From NCBI GenBank assembly GCA_036897625.1, contig JAYMTA010000278.1, positions 1-32,477 of the forward strand: 32,477 nucleotides of DNA, given 5' to 3'. Below the pieces are notes generated by a model. It saw only the letters and a program-made list of their open reading frames with translations, did no database searches and was not told the origin of the DNA. Source of the stretch: Pelargonium cotyledonis (taxonomy: Eukaryota; Streptophyta; Magnoliopsida; Geraniales; Geraniaceae). This document shows positions 22,430-32,317 of this stretch, in pieces. Positions within the stretch are counted from its first letter, which is position 1. Each line of letters begins with the position of its first letter. The translations under genes were made by a program, and so were the position numbers.

Positions 22430-23640
22430 TGACACTAATTTTAAGACAGTGTGAGTAGTTAATAAAAAAAAAAAGTTAGACTTGTATATATACTGCCTCA
22501 AATTTTCTCCAACTATATGCGCATATCACATATAATACCTTTGGTGCATCTAACTGCATCAAAGTGGTTGCCTTCTTATAAATTACATCTCACCTTTTTA
22601 GTTGGCCCTTTTTTTTTTTAGCGTAACAATTCGAAGATTATTATTAAAGAAACACAAAAGTTACAGCCCAGAGAACTGGAACTTCCAGACCAGACAAACA
22701 TCTAGAGGTCCAAACAAACATCTCACCTCCTTAGTTTGCCTTCTTATCAATTACCTAAAGAAATACATTTGTTACTAGGAGATTTTCCTTTCATTCTTCC
22801 TCTATGTTATGAAATTTGGTTTTACGTTAGTCTTTCGGTCTCTTATAACTGTGTTAGACAATTTTACAATTGAATTCCTCCGCCTCACAATTAGATAAAG
22901 ATAAATTTGAATTAAAGCTAGTATTTTTAGGTAATATAGGTTTTGTGGTGTTCTATGTTGCTAGAGATAGCAAATTAGAAGTTGTCGAGGGAATAGAGAA
23001 TACGGACAATTACACATACATCTCCTCAATTATACACATTTTACGCGTGGTTGTTCTTGACTATAGTTTGTTACTACTGACTACCCTAGTTATGGCACAA
23101 CCTAGTGGTCATATGCTGACTTTTTATTTCACCCACTTGTTGATTTATAGGATCGTTGTTGGATGATAGTAAGTATATTCCTGAACTCTACTGGTTCCTT
23201 GTTATGTTACCAGAAAACTATAACTAGGTATTGATCTCCAAAACAAAGTTTTTTTCTTAATATATGTTATGGATGAAAGAATTTATGCAATTTGAACTTT
23301 GAATTTAACTATGTTATTACTAATAAAAAACTATGTTATTACTAATAGTTTTTTGTCGATTATTTTATCTCATAAAATTTATATTACTAAATAAATATTT
23401 CACGTTTCGAAAAAACGTTCGAAAGAAGTCTACCCCGAACGTTCCAAACTCTAAAATACTAACGTTCCACGTTTCCGTTTCCGTTCCCCATACGGAAACG
23501 TTCTGCGATCTAGATAACTTAGCTTCCTTGTTCAAGCTTGTGTATATACGCCTTGTAAGATTCCTTAGTCTGTTGCAAGAAAGAATTTTGACACGTTTTT
23601 GTATATATAAAAAAAGACACGTAAAACATAACCGAAGAAA
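22430..23640. other. AT-rich intergenic, minor repeats only
   Basis: No gene is supported. A T-run at 22611-22620 followed by ATTATTAAAGAAACACAAAAG looks like the antisense 3' end of a retroelement. A 19-bp direct repeat AACTATGTTATTACTAATA occurs at 23307-23325 and 23329-23347. Repeated CGTTCC/GGAAACG words occur at 23410-23500. None has a clear identity. Confidence 0.4.
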
Positions 23641-23656
23641 CTAAAGTTAAATAATA

Positions 23657-23877
23657 TAGTATAATATATATCAGTTAACTGATATAAAGGTACATCAGTT
23701 AAACTAATCAGGTGATGACACCTCATTTAAAACTATGAATCCAGGCGGGTCGCTCCGCTCCCACAAATTTACTTGGGTGGGTATAAGTGATTTTAAATGA
23801 AGTGTCATCACCTCATTGGCTTTGTTAAGTTGCAATTGATATAACCTTATATCAGTCAACTAATATACATTTTACCC
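23657..23877 (+). mobile_element. Foldback MITE, copy 2 (221 bp)
   Basis: Same family and orientation as 20082-20304, with shared interior words GGGTCGCTCCGCTC and CACAAATT.ACTTGGGTG. Flanked by the 9-bp repeat TAAATAATA at 23648-23656 and 23878-23886. The two inverted arms (about 70 bp) can pair over most of their length. The SINE at 23911 begins 24 bases beyond its right duplication. Confidence 0.8.
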
Positions 23878-23910
23878 TAAATAATAATAAATAAATAAAT
23901 AAACACTTTA

Positions 23911-24170
23911 ACCCAATGGGTTGACGTAGTTGGTTCAGCACTACGTCCCTTAAGCAAGAGGTTGAGAGTTCGAATCTCAGCTCTTATGAATGGAAAAAAC
24001 TTATGGGTCAGCTCCCTACCGCTTAGTACACTGACAATGGGGCGAAAAAACTCATGGGCCAGCCCCCTACCGCTTAGTGCGCTGACAGTGAGGCGAGTGG
24101 GGATTAGTCCGGGTGTGGCTAACCGCGAGTGCGCGGACCCGCTCTGGAACCTCATGCTATAAACCGAAAA
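23911..24170 (+). mobile_element. tRNA-type SINE (260 bp) with 22-bp target duplication
   Basis: An exact 22-bp direct repeat flanks the element, at 23889-23910 and 24171-24192 (it ends in AAACACTTTA). The 5' part carries a box A-like TGACGTAGTTGG (23922-23933) and a box B GAGTTCGAATCTC (23966-23978), the internal RNA polymerase III promoter of tRNA-derived SINEs. The body has a tandem 51-bp duplication (23994-24044, 24045-24095). The 3' end is CTCTGGAACCTCATGC..AAACCGAAAA with a short A tail. Family not assigned. It would depend on a LINE-encoded reverse transcriptase. Confidence 0.88.
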
Positions 24171-24438
24171 AAATAAATAAATAAACACTTTATGCATTGA
24201 TGAAGATAGAGTAAGACAAAAATGAATGCTGCTTTAATAAATATTTATATAATTAATTATGTCTTACCTAATTTCAATACTATTTATAACTTAAACCGAC
24301 ATAAATAATCACACTTAAAAATATAAATTTTTTCTACCAAGAAAAAGTTTCATAATTTTTTTATCAACTGAAATACACAACAATAGGTATAACACTTTCA
24401 TTACAAAATTGCAAATTGTGATGAAAAGTTGCTAAAAT

Positions 24439-24607
24439 AAATTTACGTCACGGTTTGTAACAGAAAACATAGTTTATATCACATATTTATGACAAAAATT
24501 TATGTCGCAGACACACATATGTGACAACCCAAATAATAGTATAAATATTTTACTACAGTTTTGTTACAAATTATATTTTGTTATTGTAACAAAAATTTAT
24601 GTCACGG
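24439..24607. repeat. Thrice-repeated AAATTTAYGTCRCRG motif
   Basis: A 15-bp motif occurs at 24439-24453 (AAATTTACGTCACGG), 24496-24510 (AAATTTATGTCGCAG) and 24593-24607 (AAATTTATGTCACGG). The stretch also has several GTAACA and GTGACA words. Repeated short words of this kind are typical of subterminal regions of some plant DNA transposons, but no termini were found. Confidence 0.5.
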
Positions 24608-24680
24608 ATCACAAGTTTCTTTACATTTTCTCTTCTATCAACCCAGCAACTCAAAAACTCGAAAGTTCCAAAAAAAGATA

Positions 24681-24910
24681 CGACCAAATGTGTGGGTCAA
24701 CTGGTAAAGAGTTGCTCCAGCTTAATCTGAGATCTCGAGTTCGAGTCCTAGGTAATGCGGATGCGTTAAAACTTAGTAATGAGTTTTGCCTCCCTTGTAG
24801 TCCTATCCAGCTCAAATGAAGATTAGTCTAAATGTGGTTGTAACACTTTAAAGGTTCTAACCGCGAGTTTGTATGCCCGCTCAAGAACCTGGTTCAGACA
24901 AATAAAACTT
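24681..24910 (+). mobile_element. Second SINE-related copy
   Basis: A box A-like GTCAACTGGTA (24696-24706) and box B GAGTTCGAGTCC (24737-24748) are followed by a 3' part, CTAACCGCGAGT..GCCCGCTCAAGAACCTGG, that matches the SINE at 23911-24170. The central 51-bp duplication is absent. No clear target duplication was found, so both borders are approximate. Confidence 0.65.
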
Positions 24911-25680
24911 AGATATAGACATATAGTAGCCATTAAAGCGAAATAATAATAAGTAGTACACATAAAAAAAAAGTTCATTAACAATTCTTTGAAAACACTT
25001 ACTATTTAGGTGGCTTACATGAAAATGAAGGTGAAACTCAAATATACCAAATATCCAGAAAAAGAAAGAAACCAACGGTGTGCGATCGAGAACTGGACAG
25101 AAACAGGTCTGAAACGAAAGCACCAGATTAATGGTCGTCAGCTGGAAGAAGATGAAAAAAAGGTTTAAGGAAAATTAGAGTCTGGAGTAACCACACGCGC
25201 ATTTAGGGTCGTGTTAGTCACTCGCAAAATGACGAAACCGACTCGAAGTAGTCGTGAGTAACTGAGGTGGGCCCCAAGGAGTTTGAATCAGACTGACTGG
25301 ACACAGCGCAGGTCTTTTCTGGGTTACTCTGCAACTGCATGTACAGGATCTTCCACTCTGCCACCAGCGCGTGAGCCTCGTTTTATTTTTGTATGTGCTT
25401 TTGTTTGTGGCAATTTTACGTGGGGCCTACTTTCTGAATTCAACGGATCGAGTTTTTGTGGTTTCAAAGATGTGGACAATTAATGCTGCTCCCTCATGTG
25501 ATTTGTTTCATTTTTTGAAAAAATTAAAAATTAAAAAATAATTTAGCGTATTTTTAATATAACACTCACTTTCTTCACATATATTTCAGTGCACTCATGT
25601 GCAGATTTGCTAGTGTGTATAAGTGATAAGGGTAATATAGAAAAAATAATAATATAATAAGCTAAAAATAGAAACAAGAC
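24911..25680. other. Intergenic, no gene seen
   Basis: The part from about 25140 to 25480 is richer in G and C than its surroundings and contains GTGGGCCCCA (25266-25275). It looks promoter-like but leads to no supported gene. The 66-codon frame at 25283-25483 has no recognisable domain. Confidence 0.35.
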
Positions 25681-25740
25681 ACTCATTTTTGGACAAAAAA
25701 TTTAGACAAACAAGACACTCATTTTGAGATGGAGGGAGTA
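25680..25740. mobile_element. Stowaway-like MITE end fragment
   Basis: ACACTCATTTTGAGATGGAGGGAGTA resembles a Stowaway terminus (complement TACTCCCTCC..). Two direct copies of CAAGACACTCATTTT (near 25675-25690 and 25711-25725) lie just inside it. The opposite end was not found. Confidence 0.5.
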
Positions 25741-26104
25741 CTTCAAAATTCTATCAGCAAACTAACGTTAAAAAATTAATAATATCACATTAAACATGTT
25801 AATTTAAATTTGACTTACTATTAAACTGATTGGCATAACACAAGCACGATATGTTTATCAAGAACAATTGATCTAACTAATATATTTATAATAATTTTTT
25901 TTTAAAATTACACGATACAACCCGACGCTTTTAGATAAATGGGCTAATATAAGCTGACAGGATTTGATATATTTTATTTGTTTAGCTTATATAAAAAAAA
26001 TTACACGATATATTTGAAAAATACATTCTTCAATTCTTCAATTTTTAAATTGTAACATACTCTTTTTCTAAATTCTTCAATTTTCTATCCGTAAAAACCC
26101 TAGC

Positions 26105-27666
26105 ATGCCGCGCCGCAAAAATCAAAACCCGCCGCTGTCACAGGGTCGTCGCCGATCTCAGGTGCGCGCCGACCAATCCGCCTCCCGCCGTGATCATCCT
26201 GACAATCCTCAACGTTCAGTCAAGCATACTCTTTACGTTGGAAATCTCCTCCATTCGATCACCACGGATTGGTTAGGTAGGGTTTTTGATAGGCACGGTC
26301 AGGTCATTGATTGTTATATCCCATGTAATCCAAATGGCTTTGGTCGCATCTATGGCTTCGTCTCCTTTACATCACGTACTGATGTTGATAAAGCCATTAA
26401 TATCATCGATGGTATGTCTCTCCTGGATCACTGCATGTTCGTTAAATGGGCAAAGTTCTCTAGGGCAGACTCTCGTCGGACGGTAAGCGGCAGCCGCGAT
26501 CAGGTAATGGGAAACCTTCCCGCTCTCAGGTCAAGCCAGCAGAGCCTTCCCGCGCAAGCAATGCTCCTGTGCTTCCCAATCCTGTCGCTCCTCCATTGAA
26601 TGCAGACGCTCCCAAACCGACTATGCATCCAATTGCGGTTGGCTTCCCCTCGCGTGCTATTACTGATAAACTCCGCTGGAGCGTCCTCGCGGTCTCACGT
26701 TCCCCCGTCTCGGGCACCTTCCTCCATGATACACTTGCAGAAGTTGGCTTCCTTCACATTAGCATTCACATTTTGGCTCCTCAAATGTTCATTCTCTCTT
26801 TCGCTGATGATTGTGTTTTACAAGCAATGAGGGATTCCGGTTGGTCTTGGCTCTGTCAGTGGTTTGTGGCATTCTATGATTGGAATCGCTTCAAACGTTA
26901 GGGTGGTCATTTTTGTTGGGTTAATATCTGCGGTATTCCACTCCATGCATGGCATTTGAATACGGTAAGGAGTCTTGTCAAGCAGTATGGTGAGTTTCGA
27001 ATGTTGCATCCAACTTTCGATATTGGGTCCTCATAGGACCATGCACAAGTGCTGATTCACACCGATTCTTTCGAGCATATCCCGCGCCTATTACAGGTCA
27101 AAGTAAACAAGAAGACTTTTAATGTGGCTTTATCGGAGTGTGGCTCTTCAGACCTCCTTCCCTTCATCGACCGTGCTTAGGTGAGTTCTGTTTCTCGCCC
27201 CTCATCTCAGAATTCGCCCGGCAGTGCAAACTTCGAGCCAGATGATCATTCCATCGACCACAATATGCATGGGCCTTCAGATCCATCTGGGGTGCATAAT
27301 ACCCACTCGGGGTGGGGCAATAACATGGGTCAATGCCCAACTGATCGTTTTTCTTCTACTCTTGCTGATCAACCTCCTGTTCATTCTCATAACCGTAACA
27401 ACATTGATTTGGTCTCTCTTCTACCTCTACTAAAGGTCCCACATCGTCGGCCTTCAATACCGGCTCTGGTGGTAGCTTACCGGCCACCAAAGAGAGTGGT
27501 GATCCCGGCCAGGCTAAGCTTCGCCATTCGCCTCAAGACACCAGCTCCCTCGGCTCTTGAGCGTGTTTGCGACCCGTCTTCTCCTTCACACTCCAGCTCC
27601 GCCATTCTTGATGTGTGTAAGAGCCTTGGTGCTGATTTCAAGAAGCTCGGACGTAGAGGTTATTGA
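26105..27666 (+). pseudogene. LINE ORF1 (RRM protein), broken
   Basis: Starts at ATG 26105. Residues about 41-120 form an RRM, with RNP2-like LYVGNL (43-48) and RNP1-like RIYGFVSF (81-88), preceded by a basic Arg-rich N terminus. One frameshift between about 26480 and 26500 moves the frame to a segment continuing at 26569-26901 and on. That segment contains a second conserved region (WVNICGIPLHAW) like the central domain of plant LINE ORF1 proteins. In-frame stops follow at about 26899, 27034 and 27178. A Ser/Pro-rich tail runs to TGA 27664-27666. The intact protein would bind LINE RNA. Confidence 0.8.
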
Positions 27667-27734
27667 GCAACTTTGTGCCATTGAGGTTGCTTGCTCTAGA
27701 ACGTAATCATTCACGGTCCCACAGTCATCTTGCT

Positions 27735-30700
27735 ATGACTCTTCTCTCATGGAATATTCGGGGTGTCTCGGCGCAACACAAAAGAGACCGTCTCAGGTCT
27801 CTTATTCGTAATTCGAAGTGTGGTTTGGTTTTTTTTCAAGAGAATAAATTACAGGATCTTTCGAACTTCACTGCAAAAAGTTTATGGTCTATTCCGTCAA
27901 TGCAATTTCGGTTCTCCCCCTCGTCTGGTAGGTCTGGGGGCTTGATCTCTATGTGAGACTCGGACTCTTTTATTTTTTAATCTACTGCTATTGACCCAAG
28001 TTTTATTGTTTTCATTGGCTTTTGGAAAGTTTTCGAGTGTAGATGTATGCTGGTAATTGTTTACACTCTAATTCCAGAGGGTGACAAGGTTGTTTCATGG
28101 GATCGACTTCTTTTTGTTGTTCAAGATGCCCAGCTTTCATGTTTGTTGGTCGGTGATTTTAACTCAATTCGCCCACCTCTTGAACGTAGTAGTGGTAACG
28201 CTTCGGGCTCGGCTATGTCCTTTTTCAATTAGTTTATTAGTGACTGTGGGGTGATTGATTTGCCGCTTATGGGGAGATTGTATACTTGGTATGGTCCCGA
28301 TACAAGTGCTAGTCGTATTGATTGGGTTTTATTGTCTTCGAATTGGCCCCACTCTATCGGCTCATTGTGTCTTTCGGGGCCATCTAGAGGTTGTTCGGAC
28401 CACTGCCCTCTATTGCTCTCGCTTGAATCTGTGGACTGGGGGTCTCGCCCGTTTAATTTTTTGAATGTTTGGGTTGGTCATGAGTCATTTATTGGGACAG
28501 TTTCGGACGCTTGGCTCTTTTTCTCAATCACGAGCCAACCAAGCTTCCGGCTTTGGTCCAAGTTGCACCATGTTAAATCTATTTTGAAGGAATTGTACCT
28601 GCATATTTTTGGGAACCTGGAACAGACAGTCAAGCAGTTGGAGTCCAACATTGATCAGCTTGATCTTGAGTCTGGGAATGGATCTTTAGATGCTGCAGGT
28701 CTGGCTCTCCGTGCATCTCTCCTTGTGGAGCTCCAGCGTAAGTCGAGTGAGCTCTCGGCTCATTGGAAGCAAAAATAAAAAACCAAGTGGTTGCTCAAGG
28801 GGGATCAAAATAGGGGATATTTTCACAAGTTGGCTTCATCTCATTAGGCAAAGAACAAGTTAATAGGTAATAAGCATGGGGAGCTTTGGGTCACTAATCT
28901 GGTTACTGTGAAAGAGCTTACCCGGTCATTTTTTCGAGAACGGTTAACCTCCTCCTGTCCTAATCAACAAACCTTCCTTTTCTCGAATTCAAGCAGCTCT
29001 CGGACTCGGCAAAATTTGATCTCAAAAAATCGGTGACCCTTGAGTAAATTCGAGGTGTGGTCTTTAGTTTTGACGGCTCAAAGGTTTAGTCCCCTCTTTT
29101 ATCAGCATTGTTGGGATTTAATTTCGCATGACCTGCTAGCTTATGTACAATGCTTCATGGTTACCGGGGACATTGGTAAAGGCCTAAGTTCAGCTTTTTT
29201 AGCACTTATTCCAAAAATTCCTTCGCCTCAGGCTTTCAATGATTATCATCCAATCAGTCTCATTTCGGCTCCGTATAAAATCATAACGAAATTATTGGCT
29301 AACCGGCTAAAGCTGTACATTAGCTCAATCATAAGCGATATTCAGTGTGCTTTTATCAAAGATCGTCAAATTTTGGACAGTGTTCTTATAGCCGGGGAAG
29401 TAATTCACTCTGTAAAGGTTTCCCGCACTCAAGCAGCGATTCTTAAACTCGACTTCCAATAGGCATTTAACAGATTGGATTGGACATTTATTGAGTTTTG
29501 TCTTAACTCAATGGGTTTCGGATCACGATTCCGCTTTTGGGTTTGAAGTTGTCTTGCCTCGCATATCTCGGTTCTTGTTAATGGGTCGCCCTCTAAGGAA
29601 TTTCAATCGTCTCGGGGAGTCAAGCAAGGTTGTCCCTTGTCACCTTTCTTGTTTATTATTGTTGACGAGGCATTGCATTTGCTCCTCAAACATGCTGAAT
29701 CACATGGTCGGATCGCGTGTATTATGATTGGTGATTTTTTGGTTTTTCACCTTCAATTTGCAAATGACACCATGTTATTTTTAGACTTGACAAGATCAGA
29801 AAATTTAGTTATAAATATGAAGGCAATTCTGCACTTGTTCCAGCTGGCCTCGGGTTTGTGCATTAACTACGGCAAGTCTCGGTTAATTGGTATCAACATG
29901 GAGTCGGCCCAGATCTCAACTCTGTCCGCAGCTCTCGGGTGTCAAGTGGCTTCTCTACCGTTCACATATCTCGGGTTTTTGTTGGGAGTAAACCCGAGAA
30001 GAGTAAGCTTATGGCAAGGCATGATTGATCGTTATAGTAGCCGGCTTGCTCTATGGTAAGCTAAGTACATATCAATGGGGGGTCATCTCACTCTAATTCG
30101 GGCAGCGCCTTCCTCACTCCCCTTGTTCTACATGTCTCTCTTTCGTGCTCCAAAATCAGTCATCACAAAGTTAGAGGCAATCGAGAGGAGATTTTTATGG
30201 TCCAACTCTTCGGATCGACGGGGCATTTGTAAGATACGTTGGCCATTAGTCACTTCTCATAAGAGGCATGGAGGGCTTTGGATTTGTCAATTACATTTAG
30301 CTAATGTTAGCTTAATGGCGAAATGGTGGTGGCGTTTCGCTACTCAATCGGATTCGTTTTGGAAAAAACTCCTTTGCGCTAAGTATGGTTGGGAGCCGGA
30401 GTCGTGGTCCTTGCAATCCCTCTCCTCTAATCATCTCTCGCCCGTGATGAGTGGGTTAATCGAGTTGCGCAATTTGCCGGGTTTTCTTGATGTTATGGGG
30501 GAATCGAAAATGAAATGGGTGCTTGGGAATGGTCTCTCTATTCGGTTTTAGTCGGACTTGTGGTGCTCTGACACGGCTTTGAATTTTCTTTTTTCTCGCA
30601 TGTATGTTTTGAGCTTTTACCCAAACGCCTCTGTCGCTTTCATTCTTGGCCGGATTCACTCAAATCCTCTGTCCATCTTTCACCGCCTTCCGAGGGGCTG

Positions 30701-31361
30701 GGAAGTCGGCAACTACTTCGAGTTTTTGGCAGCTCTCCCGCCAGCACCGCCTGTATCTTCTTGGCCTAACCAGCTAACGTGGTCCATCTCAAGGTCTGGT
30801 AAATTCATCTCCTAGAAAGCTTTTGAGGCGTTCAATTATCAAAGTTCACGGGTCCGGTTCACGTGTTATAAAGCCATTTGGAAAAATGCTATCCCGCTAA
30901 AGCTACAGTGCTTTGCTTGGCTCTTCGCCATGGAGTGTGTTCCTTGCTCGGCCTTCATTTCCATTTGCGGTGTATTGTCGAAGTGAGCATCCGTCGTGTG
31001 CTCGTTGTGTGACGGAGAAACGGATAGCTGCTCTCATCTTCTCCTTCTCTGTTGGTGGGCCTCACAAGTTTGGGCGGGTATTCTCGACTGGTGGAACGTC
31101 CAGACTTGCCTCCCATCTAGCTGCTCCATGCTCCTTTTCGGGTGGAGTTTGTGTTTCTCAGGTTCCAAACTCGGTAACAAAATATGGAGTTCCATTCCTA
31201 TTGTTTCATTGTGGTTCATTTGGCTTGCACGCAACGATTTGGTGTTCAATCATAAGTTCCCGAGTGTGCCGGATGTCATTCTTCGCATCAAAAGTTTTGC
31301 TTACTGTTTGATTACTTGTTTCAAAAGATCCTTTTGTATTTCGTTTTCTCTCTCGTCGTAG
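27735..31361 (+). pseudogene. LINE ORF2 (endonuclease-reverse transcriptase), broken
   Basis: One continuous reading frame from ATG 27735 to TAG 31359-31361, interrupted by about twelve in-frame stops (near 27954, 27978, 28230, 28776, 28842, 29032, 29460, 29547, 30057, 30549, 30813, 30981). The N-terminal part is an APE-type endonuclease: SWNIRG, FFQENK, VGDFNSI, SRIDWVL and SDHCPLLL. The reverse transcriptase spans about 29160-30000: ALIPK, HPISLIS, ILKLDF, GVKQGCPLSPFLF and QFANDTMLF. The usual ADD of the catalytic box is AND here, and a second Asp (AFD) is AFN. The C terminus has a zinc-knuckle-like segment (CSLCDGETDSCSHLLLLC) as in plant L1s. Confidence 0.88.
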
Positions 31362-31478
31362 GTCTCGAATCCATCCTCTTGTTTAGCATGACGGTTTCGG
31401 GGCTGCACTTTATTTGTACTTTTATTTCTTACCTTTGAGTTTTATAAATAACAGGTACCGCCCGCCGATAAAAAAAAA

Positions 31479-32317
31479 TCTTTTGGTTCCAAATATTCTA
31501 AAGATTACAAATATGAAGAAGAAGATGCAAATCTTTCACAACTAATTTTGATTTTGTTATTTGTAAAGGAGCAACCATACATATTGTATATGTGCGTCAT
31601 AATCTAGCACAATTACGCTTGAATGATTTTTTAAAAAAGTTGGACATGTTATAATACATATAATATGTCCAGTTTGACTTGTTTGATGGTTGATGAATTA
31701 AAATAGCACGAACTGTATAGTTCAACTACTAATTTTGATTTTTTTCCTACCATTAATTAATTAGGGCAACACGACAAAGAGTAATGCAATATTATATTAA
31801 TAGAGTTTTCTATACATGCACCGGTTGGAAAGAAAAAAATAAATCACATAATTAATGTTTAGAATAAATAATTGCAAACCTAACATCACTTAGGGATTTG
31901 TGTATAGTGTATACCATGGCCTAAAATAAAAACTAAATTATCCAATGAAACCTCATGAACTTAAGGAAACACCATTAATTCTTGATGTTTGTTCTACTTT
32001 TTTCGAGAGAGTTCAGATTTTAAGATGTGGAGATTGGAATATGTGATTTTCAAGTGAATTGTTGACCATCATTCATATAGTTAATGAGATTAGTTGGAAC
32101 CATAAATACACATACATTTTGGCCATTTTCCTAACTTTTTGCACCTAAAATTAGCAAAATAGTTACAAATTATATAAATATATGGTTCAATTGTGTTTAG
32201 ATGTCCTACATCGATTGTGGAAGTGCATGTGTGTTTGATTTACAATGTGAGGAAATCTCATTTTAGCGGTAATTTTCAAGATGAGAAAAACTCAATTATC
32301 CTCAATACTACTGCCAG
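31479..32317. other. AT-rich intergenic, no gene seen
   Basis: No frame of interest and no clear repeat structure. A word ATGTCCTACATCGATTGTGG at about 32202-32221 resembles short motifs seen at some plant LTR ends, but no matching partner was found. Confidence 0.4.

Larger units (their letters stand above)
26100..31478 (+). mobile_element. Degenerate L1-type LINE with RRM in ORF1
   Basis: A nearly full-length non-LTR retrotransposon. ORF1 has an RNA-recognition motif and ORF2 carries endonuclease, reverse transcriptase and a C-terminal zinc-knuckle region, with a 3' UTR and an A run at 31470-31478. No RNase H or LTR is seen. RRM-type ORF1 proteins characterise the BNR-like group of plant L1 elements. 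The 5' end is not defined and no target-site duplication was found. It is inactive: multiple in-frame stops and altered catalytic residues. It sits alone, with no host gene nearby. Confidence 0.9.

Noticed and set aside
23911..23980. A functional tRNA gene
   Set aside because: Boxes A and B are present, but no cloverleaf with a paired acceptor stem could be drawn; the 260-bp body, A tail and target duplication fit a SINE.
23877..24197. 106-codon minus-strand frame and the 66-codon plus-strand frame at 23962-24162
   Set aside because: Both lie wholly inside the SINE; their internal peptide repeats come from the 51-bp duplication.
25912..26012. Direct repeat AAAATTACACGATA at about 25907 and 25998 as LTRs or a duplication
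   Set aside because: Only about 14 bp in very AT-rich DNA, with no transposon features between them.
26569..26901. An independent small gene (110 codons)
   Set aside because: It is the frameshifted continuation of LINE ORF1 with the conserved central region following.
26060..31500. A target-site duplication around the LINE
   Set aside because: TCTTTTGGTTCC after the A run only weakly resembles TCTTTTTCTAAATTC upstream at 26061; the match is too poor to call.
32202..32221. LTR start motif
   Set aside because: Only one short degenerate word; no second LTR, primer-binding site or coding region in the window.
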